Shown in pieces: positions 1-9,501 of a stretch of DNA of 64,000 nucleotides. The notes under the pieces were generated by a model. The model saw only the letters and a list, made by a program, of their open reading frames with translations. It made no database searches and had not been told where the DNA came from. This stretch comes from Bacteroidales bacterium UBA3754 (lineage in GTDB: Bacteria > Bacteroidota > Bacteroidia > Bacteroidales > UBA1715), in NCBI GenBank assembly GCA_002371705.1, contig DFGI01000068.1, positions 21,748-85,747 of the forward strand. Direction: 5' to 3'. The translations under genes and the position numbers were made by a program. Each line of letters begins with the position of its first letter. The first letter of the stretch is position 1.

Positions 1-738
1 ATAAAATCCGTACACATTCGACATTTCTGGCATATAGTCGAATCCTTGCACCGAAAATCCTATATTCCCCCACACGGTAACAGGTTCTTTCAGCACATAT
101 ACGCCATTCCCTTTTGAAACCGTTTCAAACAACTGTTTTTTCTGTTTGTGGTTTACAAAACTGTTTGAATCCATTGGATACACACCAACGCGGAAAATTT
201 TTGGAGGCACGTTATCCTTCAAATCGTAGAACAGCATTGGGTTCAATGCGTGCTGATTTTCGGTTTTCCGTATTTCGAAATGCAAATGCGGTCCGCCAGA
301 GCTGCCCGTATTTCCTGACAATGCAATTTGCTGTCCTTTTGCCACAGGGACTTGGTCGGGTGTGAGCGTTATATTCACCGTATGCACTTTTTTCTCATAT
401 TGATATGCCTTCACAATGGAATCAATCCGAGGGTCAAACGCTTTCAAATGGGCGTAAACCGTGGTATAGCCGCAAGGATGGTCAACATACAACACATGCC
501 CATACCCCGTTGGTGTGACTTGTATTCTCGACACAAATCCCGAATCAACCGCACGGACAACCTTACCCTCTACTTTGTCGGTCTTCATATCAAGTCCCGA
601 ATGAAAATGGTTTGGACGAAGTTCACCAAAATTCGCCGACAAATATACAGGACGCAAGTCCATAGGAAATATAAAATCCTGAGCTGCAATTGTTTGCGCA
701 ATCACATAATACGCCATAAACAAAATTAATCTTCGCAT
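1..738 (-). CDS. M23 (LytM-type) zinc metallopeptidase, C-terminus beyond the window edge
   Basis: The reading frame is open from an ATG at 738 through position 1, giving 246 codons with no stop, so the gene is cut by the left edge. A signal-peptide-like start (MRRLILFMAYYVIAQTIAAQ) precedes a LytM/M23 domain. The zinc-binding motifs are visible: HSGLDM (H-x3-D) near residue 50 and HLHFE near residue 155, with GxSGGPHLHF spacing typical of the family. Known members cleave peptidoglycan cross-bridges or stem peptides in the periplasm. A sequence continuing past residue 170 is normal for Bacteroidota members, which carry a long C-terminal extension. It is divergently transcribed from the ABC exporter at 864, sharing a 125-bp intergenic region. 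The family call is confident; the exact substrate is not. Confidence 0.9.
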   Translation of the reverse strand, partial: MRRLILFMAYYVIAQTIAAQDFIFPMDLRPVYLSANFGELRPNHFHSGLDMKTDKVEGKVVRAVDSGFVSRIQVTPTGYGHVLYVDHPCGYTTVYAHLKAFDPRIDSIVKAYQYEKKVHTVNITLTPDQVPVAKGQQIALSGNTGSSGGPHLHFEIRKTENQHALNPMLFYDLKDNVPPKIFRVGVYPMDSNSFVNHKQKKQLFETVSKGNGVYVLKEPVTVWGNIGFSVQGFDYMPEMSNVYGFY

Positions 739-820
739 CTACGTCTAAAAATATCGGTGCTAAAATATTTTGAAATTCCCTATCAAGCAAATGAAAATAT
801 AAACGAATTACCAACAAAAC

Positions 821-850
821 TTGGCGTATTAGTATAAAATCGTATTTTTG
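821..850 (+). promoter_or_regulatory. Bacteroidota-type promoter for the ABC exporter
   Basis: The -7 box TATTTTTG lies at 843-850 and a TTG lies 19 nt upstream (821-823), fitting the Bacteroidota TTTG / TAnnTTTG architecture. The start codon at 864 leaves only about an 8-nt leader with no Shine-Dalgarno. Confidence 0.65.
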
Positions 851-863
851 CAAAAAAAGTAAT

Positions 864-2684
864 ATGAGCGATTTCAAAAAACTGTGGAGATACCTATCAA
901 ATTATAAAAAAAATCTTGTTTTAGTATTTTTTTTCAACCTATTTGGTGCAATTTTTTCATTTGGTATGGTTGCAGCCATCATTCCATTTCTTAATGTGTT
1001 GTTCGACAACACCCAGCAGGTACACGAACTTCCGGAAACGTTTGTAATGAGCAAAGACAACCTTCTCCTCTATCTCAACTACTATTTAACATTGGTGATT
1101 GAGCGTTGGGACAAATCAATGGCTCTTATATTTATATGTGCATTCTTGATTTTTGTAACGTTCCTAAAAGACACGGCGGAGTATTTCGGAAAATATTTCA
1201 ACATTCCTATCGTGAACGGCGTGCCGCGCGACATATACAACATTGCGTATTTCAAGATTTTACAATTGCCAGTGTTCTTCTTTACCAATGAACGGAAAGG
1301 CGATATTATGTCAAGAATGTCATCGGATATTACCGTTGTGCGCAATAGTATGAATTCGTTCATTGACTTGATAAAAAACCCTCTCTATATATTAGTGTAT
1401 TTTATTGGTATTGTGATAATTAGCTACAAAATGACATTGATGGTGTTTGTTTTGTTGCCGTTTATGGGAATCGTTACAGGAAAAATCGGAAAGAGTCTGA
1501 AAAAATCAACCAACCGCACGCAAGAACTGCAAGGCGACATAATGGTTTACATTGACGAAACGCTGTCGGGACTGAAAGTCATCAAGATTTTCAATGGTAT
1601 AGCGCAGATGCACAAACAATTTGAATCGCGGAGCGACGCGCACTACCGTGAGCAGAACCGTGCGAACCGCAAATACAGTCTTGCCCATCCACTCACCGAC
1701 TTTTTGATTGTGGTGATTTTGTCCATAGCAATTTATTTTGGTGGAAAACTTGTGCTTATGGACGATGGCGGCATGTCTGCCGAAGCGTTCATTGCATTTG
1801 TGTTGGCGTTCACACAGATTGCAAGCCCAGCAAAATCGTTCACGTCGGCATTCTACAATATTAAGCAAGGAGCTGCCGGCATCGACCGTATTGAAAAAAT
1901 CATCAACGCCGATGCAAAAATCGAAGACAAACCGAATGCCATGCCAATACATTCATTCTCGGATTCCATTGAATTTAAGAATGTTACATTTGGCTACACA
2001 AAAGAACGGGTTGTCCTAAACGACATAAACCTCACCATTCCGAAAGGAAAATCCATAGCATTGGTTGGGCAATCGGGTTCGGGAAAAACAACCATCGCTA
2101 ACCTAATACCACGTTTCTACGAGCCAACCATTGGCGCCATAACAATAGACGGCGTTCCTCTACCAGAATACAAACTATCGGATTTGCGTGGACTAATAGG
2201 CATTGTGACCCAAGAATCGCTGTTGTTTAACGATTCCGTGTTCAACAACATTGCATTTGGTATAGAAAACCCTGATAGAGAGAAAGTTATAGAAGCTGCA
2301 AAACTTGCCAATGCCCACGATTTCATTATGGAAATGGAACAAGGCTATGAAACCAACATTGGCGACCAAGGCGGAAAACTTTCGGGTGGACAGCGCCAAC
2401 GCCTTTGCATAGCCCGTGCAATTATGAAAAACCCACAAATACTTATTCTCGACGAGGCCACTTCAGCCCTCGACACCGAATCGGAACGATTGGTACAAGA
2501 AGCTTTGTCGAACTTGATGAAAGACAGGACTTCGTTGGTTATCGCCCACCGACTTTCCACCATCAAAAATTCCGACAATATTGTTGTTCTCAACGAAGGA
2601 AGAATTGTGGAATCGGGCAAGCACGATGAACTTATTGAACTCAACGGCGCATACAAACGTTTACACGATTTGCAGTTGATATAA
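864..2684 (+). CDS. MsbA-like ABC exporter (fused permease and ATPase)
   Basis: This is a 606-aa half-transporter of the type IV (MsbA/lipid A or multidrug) exporter class. The N-terminal ~330 residues hold the transmembrane domain with about six hydrophobic segments, the first at residues 15-40. The C-terminal ~240 residues form the nucleotide-binding domain with Walker A GQSGSGKTT, signature LSGGQRQR, Walker B ILILDEATSALD and the switch histidine in IAHRLST. All catalytic residues are intact. Length matches MsbA (about 580-610). In Bacteroidota such single-copy proteins often flip lipid A core or are annotated as multidrug exporters, and the sequence alone does not separate these. It stands alone on the plus strand; its stop is one base from the stop of a convergent gene, with no terminator visible between them. 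Confidence 0.92.
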   Translation: MSDFKKLWRYLSNYKKNLVLVFFFNLFGAIFSFGMVAAIIPFLNVLFDNTQQVHELPETFVMSKDNLLLYLNYYLTLVIERWDKSMALIFICAFLIFVTFLKDTAEYFGKYFNIPIVNGVPRDIYNIAYFKILQLPVFFFTNERKGDIMSRMSSDITVVRNSMNSFIDLIKNPLYILVYFIGIVIISYKMTLMVFVLLPFMGIVTGKIGKSLKKSTNRTQELQGDIMVYIDETLSGLKVIKIFNGIAQMHKQFESRSDAHYREQNRANRKYSLAHPLTDFLIVVILSIAIYFGGKLVLMDDGGMSAEAFIAFVLAFTQIASPAKSFTSAFYNIKQGAAGIDRIEKIINADAKIEDKPNAMPIHSFSDSIEFKNVTFGYTKERVVLNDINLTIPKGKSIALVGQSGSGKTTIANLIPRFYEPTIGAITIDGVPLPEYKLSDLRGLIGIVTQESLLFNDSVFNNIAFGIENPDREKVIEAAKLANAHDFIMEMEQGYETNIGDQGGKLSGGQRQRLCIARAIMKNPQILILDEATSALDTESERLVQEALSNLMKDRTSLVIAHRLSTIKNSDNIVVLNEGRIVESGKHDELIELNGAYKRLHDLQLI

Positions 2685-2685
2685 T

Positions 2686-3345
2686 TTAATCAGCTTTAAA
2701 CGACAACGCTATTCCAATAATCGGCATTCCCCCCAACGATTTATTGTATAGTACACTATAATACGGTTTTAATGTAGCGGAGAGGGCTGTTTTTGTAAAC
2801 CAATCAAAGTTACAACCAACTTCCATTAACGGACAATAAATAGATGTATGTGAAGCATGCTGTTTAGAAATCCAAGACAATCCTACACCGAAATATGGGG
2901 TAAACAAAAAGTTTTTATATAAAAAGGTATTATATCCATAATACACTTTCCAAGAAAAAATTTGAATAGTATCATTCTCATTAATAGTACATCTTCCCTT
3001 TTTATACATATCTCTATTTGCCGTACCTCCCGAAAAATCAAAAGAAACGCCTAACAATGATTTTCTCGAATATAACGAGAAATCTAAACCAGCAGCAAGC
3101 CATAATGATAAATAATTATCATTTTTTTGATATGCTAGACCTCCCCCAATACGAGGTTCTTCATAACCATAACGATTATACAACCTTTTAGGTACCTCTG
3201 CAATTTCACCATTCACGGTTACACATGTAGTTTCAACATTCAAAGCCGTATCATGCATAGTTTTCAATGTATCCAAACATTTTGTGCTGCTGTCGGATGT
3301 CTGCGCCTGCTCCAATGCAACCTCAGAAGAATAAAGCGGTTCCAT
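2686..3345 (-). CDS. Outer-membrane barrel half of a frameshifted CarboxypepD_reg protein
   Basis: 219 codons from the first ATG. The open frame extends further upstream, to about 3417, into the preceding gene. The C-terminal two thirds alternate short amphipathic strands ending in a hydrophobic final strand (IIGIALSFKAD), as in a small outer-membrane barrel of about eight strands. No ribosome-binding site is seen before the ATG. Read without the initiator, the upstream codons give TGYKSVRYAVKN, which is the expected end of the CarboxypepD_reg-like domain begun in the gene at 3381-4016. I therefore read this as the C-terminal half of one gene split by a -1 shift at the A7 run (3399-3405). Whether it is expressed through frameshifting or is simply broken is open. 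Confidence 0.6.
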   Translation of the reverse strand: MEPLYSSEVALEQAQTSDSSTKCLDTLKTMHDTALNVETTCVTVNGEIAEVPKRLYNRYGYEEPRIGGGLAYQKNDNYLSLWLAAGLDFSLYSRKSLLGVSFDFSGGTANRDMYKKGRCTINENDTIQIFSWKVYYGYNTFLYKNFLFTPYFGVGLSWISKQHASHTSIYCPLMEVGCNFDWFTKTALSATLKPYYSVLYNKSLGGMPIIGIALSFKAD

Positions 3346-3380
3346 CCGAATAGTATCGGGAACATTTTTAACTGCGTATC

Positions 3381-4016
3381 TTACAGATTTATAACCAGTT
3401 TTTTTATTTCTACAATATCATTTTTCCTACCTTCAAAATCATGACTATATTTCCCCAAAACATAAATATATGTTGTTACTCCTCGATTTACTAATATTAT
3501 AATATCATCCAAGGGATTACCATCTTCATCAACAACATAAACTGAATATGACTTTCCATTGACCAAAACATACATTTTTTGATAAAAGTACCCACTAATA
3601 TGCATCCAACGATGTCGTATGCGTTTTTTATCTGGAATTAAGTGTTTCTTCTCTGGAACTAACTGTATATTAAATTCTCGTTGCCCATCAACAAGAACCA
3701 ACTGCGTTTCAAACCCGACATACGAAAATTCCAATTTACGGAGATCCGTCTTAATATTAGGAGGCACAGGCAAAATCCACGAACCATCCATTTCAGTAAA
3801 AGTTCCTATTGTTGTTCCTTCTATAGCAACAGAAGCAGCAATCAACGCAACGCCATTCGTATCCATAATCATTCCCCGCAATGTATCCTGCGCCCGTGTA
3901 ATGTTGCCCAGCGTAACAAAACAAAGCACCAACACATACATTTTCAAAAATGTACAGCTACGTTTTTTCTCACAAAAAGTGTTATTCATATCAGATAGTT
4001 TCGAATCGTTGTACAA
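3381..4016 (-). CDS. CarboxypepD_reg-like surface protein, N-terminal half (frameshifted)
   Basis: A 211-aa frame. A hydrophobic signal segment (MYVLVLCFVTLGNITRAQ, residues ~27-44) is followed by a CarboxypepD_reg-like beta-sandwich (DTLRGMIMDTNGVALIAASV through SYVGFETQ). A second one begins at VYVVDEDGNPLDD. The second domain is cut short after DIVEIKK, where the frame meets LVINL and a TAA. Shifting -1 at A_AAA_AAA_C restores the domain and joins it to the barrel at 2686-3345. The intact product would be an outer-membrane protein of about 440 aa with periplasmic or surface CRD domains. The start could instead be the Met at residue 10 or 26; the signal peptide is complete in each case. Confidence 0.65.
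   Translation of the reverse strand: MYNDSKLSDMNNTFCEKKRSCTFLKMYVLVLCFVTLGNITRAQDTLRGMIMDTNGVALIAASVAIEGTTIGTFTEMDGSWILPVPPNIKTDLRKLEFSYVGFETQLVLVDGQREFNIQLVPEKKHLIPDKKRIRHRWMHISGYFYQKMYVLVNGKSYSVYVVDEDGNPLDDIIILVNRGVTTYIYVLGKYSHDFEGRKNDIVEIKKLVINL
3399..3405 (-). other. A7 slippery run at the frame break
   Basis: The minus-strand codons are ATA AAA AAA CTG, containing the classic -1 heptamer A_AAA_AAA. Slipping one base back continues an open frame of 237+ codons. No strong downstream pseudoknot is visible; the best short stem is a 4-bp CCGA/TCGG about 40 nt downstream. Confidence 0.7.
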
Positions 4017-4032
4017 ATGTACAAAAAACGAG

Positions 4033-4070
4033 CAAAATAAAAGGGAAAACCGCCGAGCAATTTCCCCTTT
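4033..4070 (-). terminator. Intrinsic terminator after the repeat lipoprotein operon
   Basis: On the minus strand AAAGGGGAAA pairs with TTTTCCCTTT (10 bp, one G-U) around an 11-nt loop, followed by TATTTTG. It sits just past the stop at 4093. Confidence 0.6.
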
Positions 4071-4092
4071 CTTTTATTCTAAAAAATCGTTG

Positions 4093-5388
4093 TTATTTCG
4101 CCTTTGTGGTAAAGGAAACGACGTCACTATACGATGTGCCAATTTTATTTGTTACGTATGCACGAACGTAATATGTTGTGTTTGGTGTTAAGTTCGTTAA
4201 ATTCCCATAATAAATTGAATTTGAACTCGATACCGTTACACTTTGGTTGTCTTCAACAGTTGGGAGCGTATTTTCATCAATTGTCCAGCAGAATCCACGA
4301 GATTGGATTGGTGCGGAACCATCAGAAACAATCACACCGCCTTCGGTTGCAGAATTGCTTGTGATGCTGTAAGCGTTGAAGATGGAAACTATTGGCAACG
4401 ACCACGTTAGGAATGAGCTTTGTTCGCCATACGCAACGCCGTTTTCAGTAATCACATACGCACGAACATAATAAGTGACATTTTCCTCTATTTCTACCCA
4501 AACAGTATCTTTAAACGTGCCGATTTCGACCGTATTTGCTATCACTTTGTCTATCTTCTCATTATCAACAGTTGGATTTGGATTTTTGCTCCAGCAGAAA
4601 CCACATTGTGTCACAGGAACATTGCCCAACGTATCGGTGATTGTTCCAGCACAAACCACGAAATATTTTCCATTTTCAACTTCAACAGCGCCAAGGTCAG
4701 TTTTTTTCACCACAGGATTATCCAAGGTTGTAAACGCTTTTTCCTCGCCGTATGCTGTACCAGCGGCATTGGTTACAAATGCCTTATAATAATACGTAGT
4801 GCTTGGCGTTAGATTCCGCATCCAAAGTACATATTGTGATTCTTTGCTAGAATTGTCCATAAACACAATGGAATCGTTAATTGTTGGATTCGGATTTACG
4901 CTCCAGCAGAAACCTTTTTGTACAATAGTTGTGTCGCCATCGGCCTCAACCGCCCCGGCAGCTTCAGCGCAAGTACCCAATTTATCCTTCAATTCCAATG
5001 TTTTCACCACCAATTTTTTTGATGTTTTGAACGAGAAGTTTTCACTATACATCACGCCTGAGCCATTTTTTGCAAATGCACGGACATTGTAGGTTTTATT
5101 TTCATCCAAATTATTCAACTGGCATTGGAATACGCCAGCTCCGCCTTCTGCCGCATAAACAACCGCATCAGTAATGGACGGATTTTCTCCGTTGCTCCAG
5201 CATATACCTCGTTCAGCAATTGTTGCCATTCCTTTTCCGATTTCGGCAGAAACCACTGCTGTGCTTCCTGTAACAGCCGACACGGATTTAATCGAAATTG
5301 ATGTAGCATCCACTTTCGGATCCTTTTCACACCCTACCACACCTGCCAGTAAGGTTATCACACATCCCAAATATATAATACGATTCAT
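4093..5388 (-). CDS. Lipoprotein with four FN3-like WSxNPNPT repeats
   Basis: 431 aa from the ATG at 5388; an in-frame GTG at 5397 is less likely. The signal peptide ends in the lipobox LLAGVVGC, so the mature protein should be lipidated at Cys ~20. The rest consists of four roughly 95-residue repeats, each containing G(F/I)CWS-x-NPxPT followed later by Y-x-VRA(F/Y)V-x-N-G-x-x-Y. These are fibronectin-III-like modules common in Bacteroidota surface lipoproteins. The first repeat reads RGICWSNGENPSITD and the last RGFCWTIDENTLPTVED. No catalytic domain is apparent; adhesion or scaffold roles are plausible but unproven. It lies 13 nt downstream of the outer-membrane protein at 5402-6025 and is probably cotranscribed with it. 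Confidence 0.8.
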   Translation of the reverse strand: MNRIIYLGCVITLLAGVVGCEKDPKVDATSISIKSVSAVTGSTAVVSAEIGKGMATIAERGICWSNGENPSITDAVVYAAEGGAGVFQCQLNNLDENKTYNVRAFAKNGSGVMYSENFSFKTSKKLVVKTLELKDKLGTCAEAAGAVEADGDTTIVQKGFCWSVNPNPTINDSIVFMDNSSKESQYVLWMRNLTPSTTYYYKAFVTNAAGTAYGEEKAFTTLDNPVVKKTDLGAVEVENGKYFVVCAGTITDTLGNVPVTQCGFCWSKNPNPTVDNEKIDKVIANTVEIGTFKDTVWVEIEENVTYYVRAYVITENGVAYGEQSSFLTWSLPIVSIFNAYSITSNSATEGGVIVSDGSAPIQSRGFCWTIDENTLPTVEDNQSVTVSSSNSIYYGNLTNLTPNTTYYVRAYVTNKIGTSYSDVVSFTTKAK

Positions 5389-5401
5389 AATAGTCACTAT
5401 T

Positions 5402-6025
5402 TTATAAGAAATAACCGAAACCTAATTTTAATTCAAAGAAATTCGATTGTTTGAAGTTTGTCACGCTCGACACACCAATCGAAAATGCCATATCATTGTA
5501 ATCTGTCATTGCTTGCAATTCCCAATGCAAACCCGAACGCGGTGATGATTTTGATTTCCACGTTGCCCAGTCTCCATCAGCCATTTCGTAACGAACCGTA
5601 CGGTTTCCATAGCCAATACCAGCCATCAAAAATATAGGAATTCGGTACGAAGGTATTTCTGTACGAACCACGCCACCACCTGTCAATGCAAAATACGAAG
5701 TACGTTTTTTTCCAGTATAAAACGGATATTCACCATTAATGGCTCCATTTTCATCGGCTTTCGCATCTGAAGAGAAACGGAAACCAAAGTCTGTCATAAT
5801 GTTGGCGTACCAACCATACACATCAACTTGACCATATGTAGCACCAAAACTGAAGTCAGGATACAACGCCACGCCTATATGCCCCATAGCAAATTGTTTC
5901 TGACGATTCGTCATTTGTTGTTCGTTTGGAGACTGAGGTTTCAATACTATTGATGGTTCCGAAGCATATATTACACTCGGGACAACGAACAATATCAATA
6001 ATGTAAGTAAACTCTTTTTCTTCAT
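5402..6025 (-). CDS. Small outer-membrane beta-barrel protein, unknown function
   Basis: 207 aa with a clear signal peptide (MKKKSLLTLLILFVVPSVIYA). The mature part has alternating amphipathic strands rich in aromatic residues, and it ends FELKLGFGYFL, a typical C-terminal barrel strand with terminal aromatic. Size suits an 8-stranded barrel. No enzymatic motif is visible. It is first in a two-gene unit with the repeat lipoprotein. I do not recognise the family. Confidence 0.7.
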   Translation of the reverse strand: MKKKSLLTLLILFVVPSVIYASEPSIVLKPQSPNEQQMTNRQKQFAMGHIGVALYPDFSFGATYGQVDVYGWYANIMTDFGFRFSSDAKADENGAINGEYPFYTGKKRTSYFALTGGGVVRTEIPSYRIPIFLMAGIGYGNRTVRYEMADGDWATWKSKSSPRSGLHWELQAMTDYNDMAFSIGVSSVTNFKQSNFFELKLGFGYFL

Positions 6026-6145
6026 ACCTATATTGTTTCAATCATGAAAAAATTGCCTTAACTGTCTGTTTATTGGCGTAAATATATGAAAAAATTATTG
6101 TAAGCCTATAGTTTCACACGTAAAATATATATTCTATGTTGTTTT

Positions 6146-8644
6146 TTATTTTGCGACAATCAATTTTTTAATAACAATCGTATCGCTATCCATTTGAATC
6201 ACAACAACATAGCATCCATTTGGCAAACATGCGACAGAAAATTCAGAATCTACGGTTTTCACAACCACATTCCCCGTCATATCAGTTACAAGCACTTGTT
6301 TTACTCCATTTGAAGATGAAATTTTCACCAGATTTTTCGCAATGCTCGGAAATACACTTACTTCTTCCGATGCAACCGTTGGCAACGCTGTTTTGGTGTA
6401 ATTTCCAAAAATCGGACGTAACAGCAATGCGCCTTTCTGCACGGAGTTTTCCCATTCAAAGCCAAGATTGTAATACAATCGATTATTCAAACTTTGATTC
6501 AAATCAATGCCCATATTCAAAAGCACGTCGTTTGGTTGTTCCCAACCGACGAAAAACGATTTCCCTACTACAAGCGCATCGCCGCCATTCACAATATTTT
6601 CAGGATGAATCTCATAATCAACAAATTGGAACATTCCATCGGCATACGCTATCCGTTCGCTCGGTGCATAATATAACAACTCACCAGGCAAGCCGTTATT
6701 GTTTTCCCACACGCATAAATTGAATGTGGTCGCCTGTTCGCGCATTGTAGGATTGAAATACGTGGAAATCGCCTTCAGCGTGTCGGACTGCAAAATATCG
6801 AATTTAAAAGCGACCTTCCCCATTGGCGCATCACGCAAACCATAGCCAGCTTCGGGCGTACCATCGTCGTAGGCATAATAGTTTGAAACCGTCAAAACAG
6901 AACGACACGTGTCGTTCCAACGATATTGTTCATACAGCGGATTGGCAATGTCGGTGAAAAAATACGAGAATTCATATTCCGCATCGTCATACACATCTAT
7001 ATCTTCAGAAAGAAAACTAAAGAAATCCACATCAAATTCTGTAAGAATATCGCGTTCTGAAGCCGCTGTGGCAGCTGGAATATCGGTCTCGTAGGTTGGA
7101 AAGAACAATGCCTCGCCCGTATGTAATTTTTTCACGGTAAAATTAAATTTCACTTTTCGGAAATCAGTGTCAAAATTGATGAATTTCGCCAAAACCGTCA
7201 TTTTGAAATCACTTTCATCAACTTGTGCGAAATGCGACATAGGCAAAGCCTTGTAACGGGAATATAGCGGTGTGATTTCTGAAGTAAACGCCACATCTGG
7301 TACATCAAGATTTGTTACAGAACGGTTCGCATTCAGCCAAATCAAATCAATATGCCAAAAATCCTCGTTTCGGGCGTGACTCGCATCGTTGCTCAAACTT
7401 GTATAATTTTTGAATCGGAACCGAAAGCCTTTCACCAAATTCGAAGCCTGTTCCAACGGAATATACACGGGAACAAATTCATCACCGGTTTTCTTGCTTG
7501 TTGACCAAATCCATTTCCACGACGGATTACATTCCCCCATCGTTTCCGTTGCGGTATAAGCCCATGTAGGATTACCATCAGGCATTCTCGCATAGCCGAA
7601 ACCAGTACCCAATTTTTCAGATAATGAAATACTATCAACCAACACTGTATCAGGCGAATACAAATATGCCAACGGGACAGTCAACGAATCTGTGGAAAAA
7701 TATGAATATGGTATCACACAATGGCGATATGCAGGAATTTCAAATTCAGGCAATGAAAACCTTCCTAACGAGTCGTTTTCCATAACATCAACAAGCGGTA
7801 ACGGCAACAAAAACCAGCCTTTGAGCGAAATTAAAGAATCGGTTGCATTATAAATCTCCACGCCAGTCGTATTTATTTCGTTAATCAGCACGCCACTGGT
7901 ATCGTAAGGAATATAAAATTCCAACACCAAACTGTCGGTTGCTTCAGGAACATCAACGTTGCCACCAGCCTGATAATAGAAACTCAACGCAAGCGAATCT
8001 TCTATATGATAGTCAAACCATTGGTGCTCAGTTTTATACGAGCCTATTATATATTGTTTATCCTTATCGAATATTGAATCCTGTTGCGCGACAAACAAAT
8101 CATCCACTTTTTTATAGATAGTATCGCCGGCACAATACGCAAGTCCCTGCGTCACAGATACATAATCGGATAGTTTTGCATCATATAGGAAATATGAATC
8201 GTCAAGCAAGACAAACGACGAGCCATTTTTCCTATACAATTTATCGCTCACATACATCAACTCATAGTTTTTCAAATTGATTGGCAACGATGTGAGATAA
8301 TCGGAAATTCTCGCTGTTGTTGCAACATTTTCGTGTAATTTGCCATTTGAAGCCATTGCGTCAAGCGAAACCACGCCAATAGTTTTCACATTTTTGGCAA
8401 ATCCCCGATTCACATACGCATCATCATCCTGCCACATCAATGCCGATGGACGAGCATCAGGATAAGCAAAATCATCGAAAAATGGTAGATTTTTCAACAA
8501 AGATTCTGCTTGTGTCTGTGATTTTAATTGCGTTTTTTGCTGGGAAACAAGAGCTTGCAACGTTTCTTGCGCAAATAAATTCTGCGACAAGCATACATTT
8601 CCAATTAATAACAATATTATATATGCACAACGATTATTCCTCAT
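6146..8644 (-). CDS. T9SS-exported surface protein with lamin-tail-like segment
   Basis: 832 aa. A signal peptide (…LLLIGNVCLSQNLFAQ) comes first. A lamin-tail-like stretch near residues 255-285 contains LINEINTTGVEIYNATD followed by ISLKGW. The C-terminus is a type A T9SS sorting domain: SVFPSIAKNLVKI, VLVTDMTGNVV, LPNGCYVVVIQ and IVIKKLIV over the last ~75 residues. It should cross the outer membrane by the Por system and be anchored or released. No catalytic motif is recognised in the 650-residue middle. Its start overlaps the end of the PASTA gene by 11 nt, so the two are translationally coupled. Confidence 0.85.
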   Translation of the reverse strand: MRNNRCAYIILLLIGNVCLSQNLFAQETLQALVSQQKTQLKSQTQAESLLKNLPFFDDFAYPDARPSALMWQDDDAYVNRGFAKNVKTIGVVSLDAMASNGKLHENVATTARISDYLTSLPINLKNYELMYVSDKLYRKNGSSFVLLDDSYFLYDAKLSDYVSVTQGLAYCAGDTIYKKVDDLFVAQQDSIFDKDKQYIIGSYKTEHQWFDYHIEDSLALSFYYQAGGNVDVPEATDSLVLEFYIPYDTSGVLINEINTTGVEIYNATDSLISLKGWFLLPLPLVDVMENDSLGRFSLPEFEIPAYRHCVIPYSYFSTDSLTVPLAYLYSPDTVLVDSISLSEKLGTGFGYARMPDGNPTWAYTATETMGECNPSWKWIWSTSKKTGDEFVPVYIPLEQASNLVKGFRFRFKNYTSLSNDASHARNEDFWHIDLIWLNANRSVTNLDVPDVAFTSEITPLYSRYKALPMSHFAQVDESDFKMTVLAKFINFDTDFRKVKFNFTVKKLHTGEALFFPTYETDIPAATAASERDILTEFDVDFFSFLSEDIDVYDDAEYEFSYFFTDIANPLYEQYRWNDTCRSVLTVSNYYAYDDGTPEAGYGLRDAPMGKVAFKFDILQSDTLKAISTYFNPTMREQATTFNLCVWENNNGLPGELLYYAPSERIAYADGMFQFVDYEIHPENIVNGGDALVVGKSFFVGWEQPNDVLLNMGIDLNQSLNNRLYYNLGFEWENSVQKGALLLRPIFGNYTKTALPTVASEEVSVFPSIAKNLVKISSSNGVKQVLVTDMTGNVVVKTVDSEFSVACLPNGCYVVVIQMDSDTIVIKKLIVAK

Positions 8645-9422
8645 CCGTATTGGTATTTATAGCTGATTCAATACCGAACCACACATCTATTGTTTCACTT
8701 GCCGTCATTTTTCCCCCTTCCACATACGCAGGCGATTGGCGAATAACGCGTGCACGCAATGTATCATCCTTTGTTCGCACCTCTGCGTTAAATATAGGAT
8801 TAATGTTTAAGCCACGTGCCATAAGCGAATCGGAGATTGCCGACCACGGAAGCCCCAATAATGATGGTATTGCAACAACAACTCCATCACCGCCTTGTCC
8901 CACCAACAAATCAACCGCTGAACCTTTAGGAATTTTTGTTCCTGGCTCTATCGTTTTTAAATTATACCGTTGTTCAAACACATAATTATTGGCAAAATCA
9001 GGTTTGTACTCAATCACACCTATGCGCAAACCATTGTTTTCGAGCATCTGCGTAGCCTGGCGAAGTGAAACATTCGTGACTTTTGGCATAACGACCATAA
9101 CTGGTGTTATGGAATTGATAGACAGATAGATTGTCCTTCCCCGTTTTACCTTTGAATTTGCCGAAGGAAAATGGTCAACAATTGCCCCTGGCGCAACATC
9201 GTCAACACTCAACGTGTCGTTTACCTTAACCTGCAAGCCATCTTTTGCCGCTAAAATTTGAGCAGCATCAAAATCAAGCCCACGAAAATCAGGAACCGTA
9301 ACATTCTCACCATGATCGGTGTATGAATCCAACCAAATGTCAAATGCTATAAACGCGACTACAAAAACTGCCACTATGCAGCCAATGTTAATAAAGAGAA
9401 ATCTGTGTCTTTTTATGTCCAT
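8634..9422 (-). CDS. Membrane-anchored PASTA-repeat protein
   Basis: 262 aa. One N-terminal membrane anchor (IGCIVAVFVVAFIAFDIW, residues ~12-30) is followed by three PASTA domains. The first begins VTVPDFRGLDFDAAQ, the second VVMPKVTNVSLRQATQML and the third VAIPSLLGLPWSAISDSL. PASTA domains bind muropeptides or beta-lactams in penicillin-binding proteins and Ser/Thr kinases. Here they stand alone without kinase or transpeptidase, the usual Bacteroidota form. The acidic tail ends NTNTDEE. It has its own promoter (TATTTTTG at 9445-9452) and leads into the T9SS protein. Function in cell-wall sensing is inferred from the domain only. Confidence 0.88.
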   Translation of the reverse strand: MDIKRHRFLFINIGCIVAVFVVAFIAFDIWLDSYTDHGENVTVPDFRGLDFDAAQILAAKDGLQVKVNDTLSVDDVAPGAIVDHFPSANSKVKRGRTIYLSINSITPVMVVMPKVTNVSLRQATQMLENNGLRIGVIEYKPDFANNYVFEQRYNLKTIEPGTKIPKGSAVDLLVGQGGDGVVVAIPSLLGLPWSAISDSLMARGLNINPIFNAEVRTKDDTLRARVIRQSPAYVEGGKMTASETIDVWFGIESAINTNTDEE

Positions 9423-9444
9423 AACGATATAATAAACGTACGAA

Positions 9445-9452
9445 CAAAAATA
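9445..9452 (-). promoter_or_regulatory. -7 box for the PASTA gene
   Basis: A minus-strand TATTTTTG lies 22 nt before the ATG at 9422. It shows that the PASTA/T9SS pair has a promoter separate from the upstream ncRNA. Confidence 0.55.
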
Positions 9453-9501
9453 AAATTATAAATGGAAACTAAAAAATAATTAAGAAAGAAAAAAGGAAAT
9501 T

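Noticed and set aside
2682..2688. Convergent stops one base apart (ABC exporter and barrel gene)
   Set aside because: Unusual spacing but no shared terminator or other structure; ordinary compact gene packing explains it.
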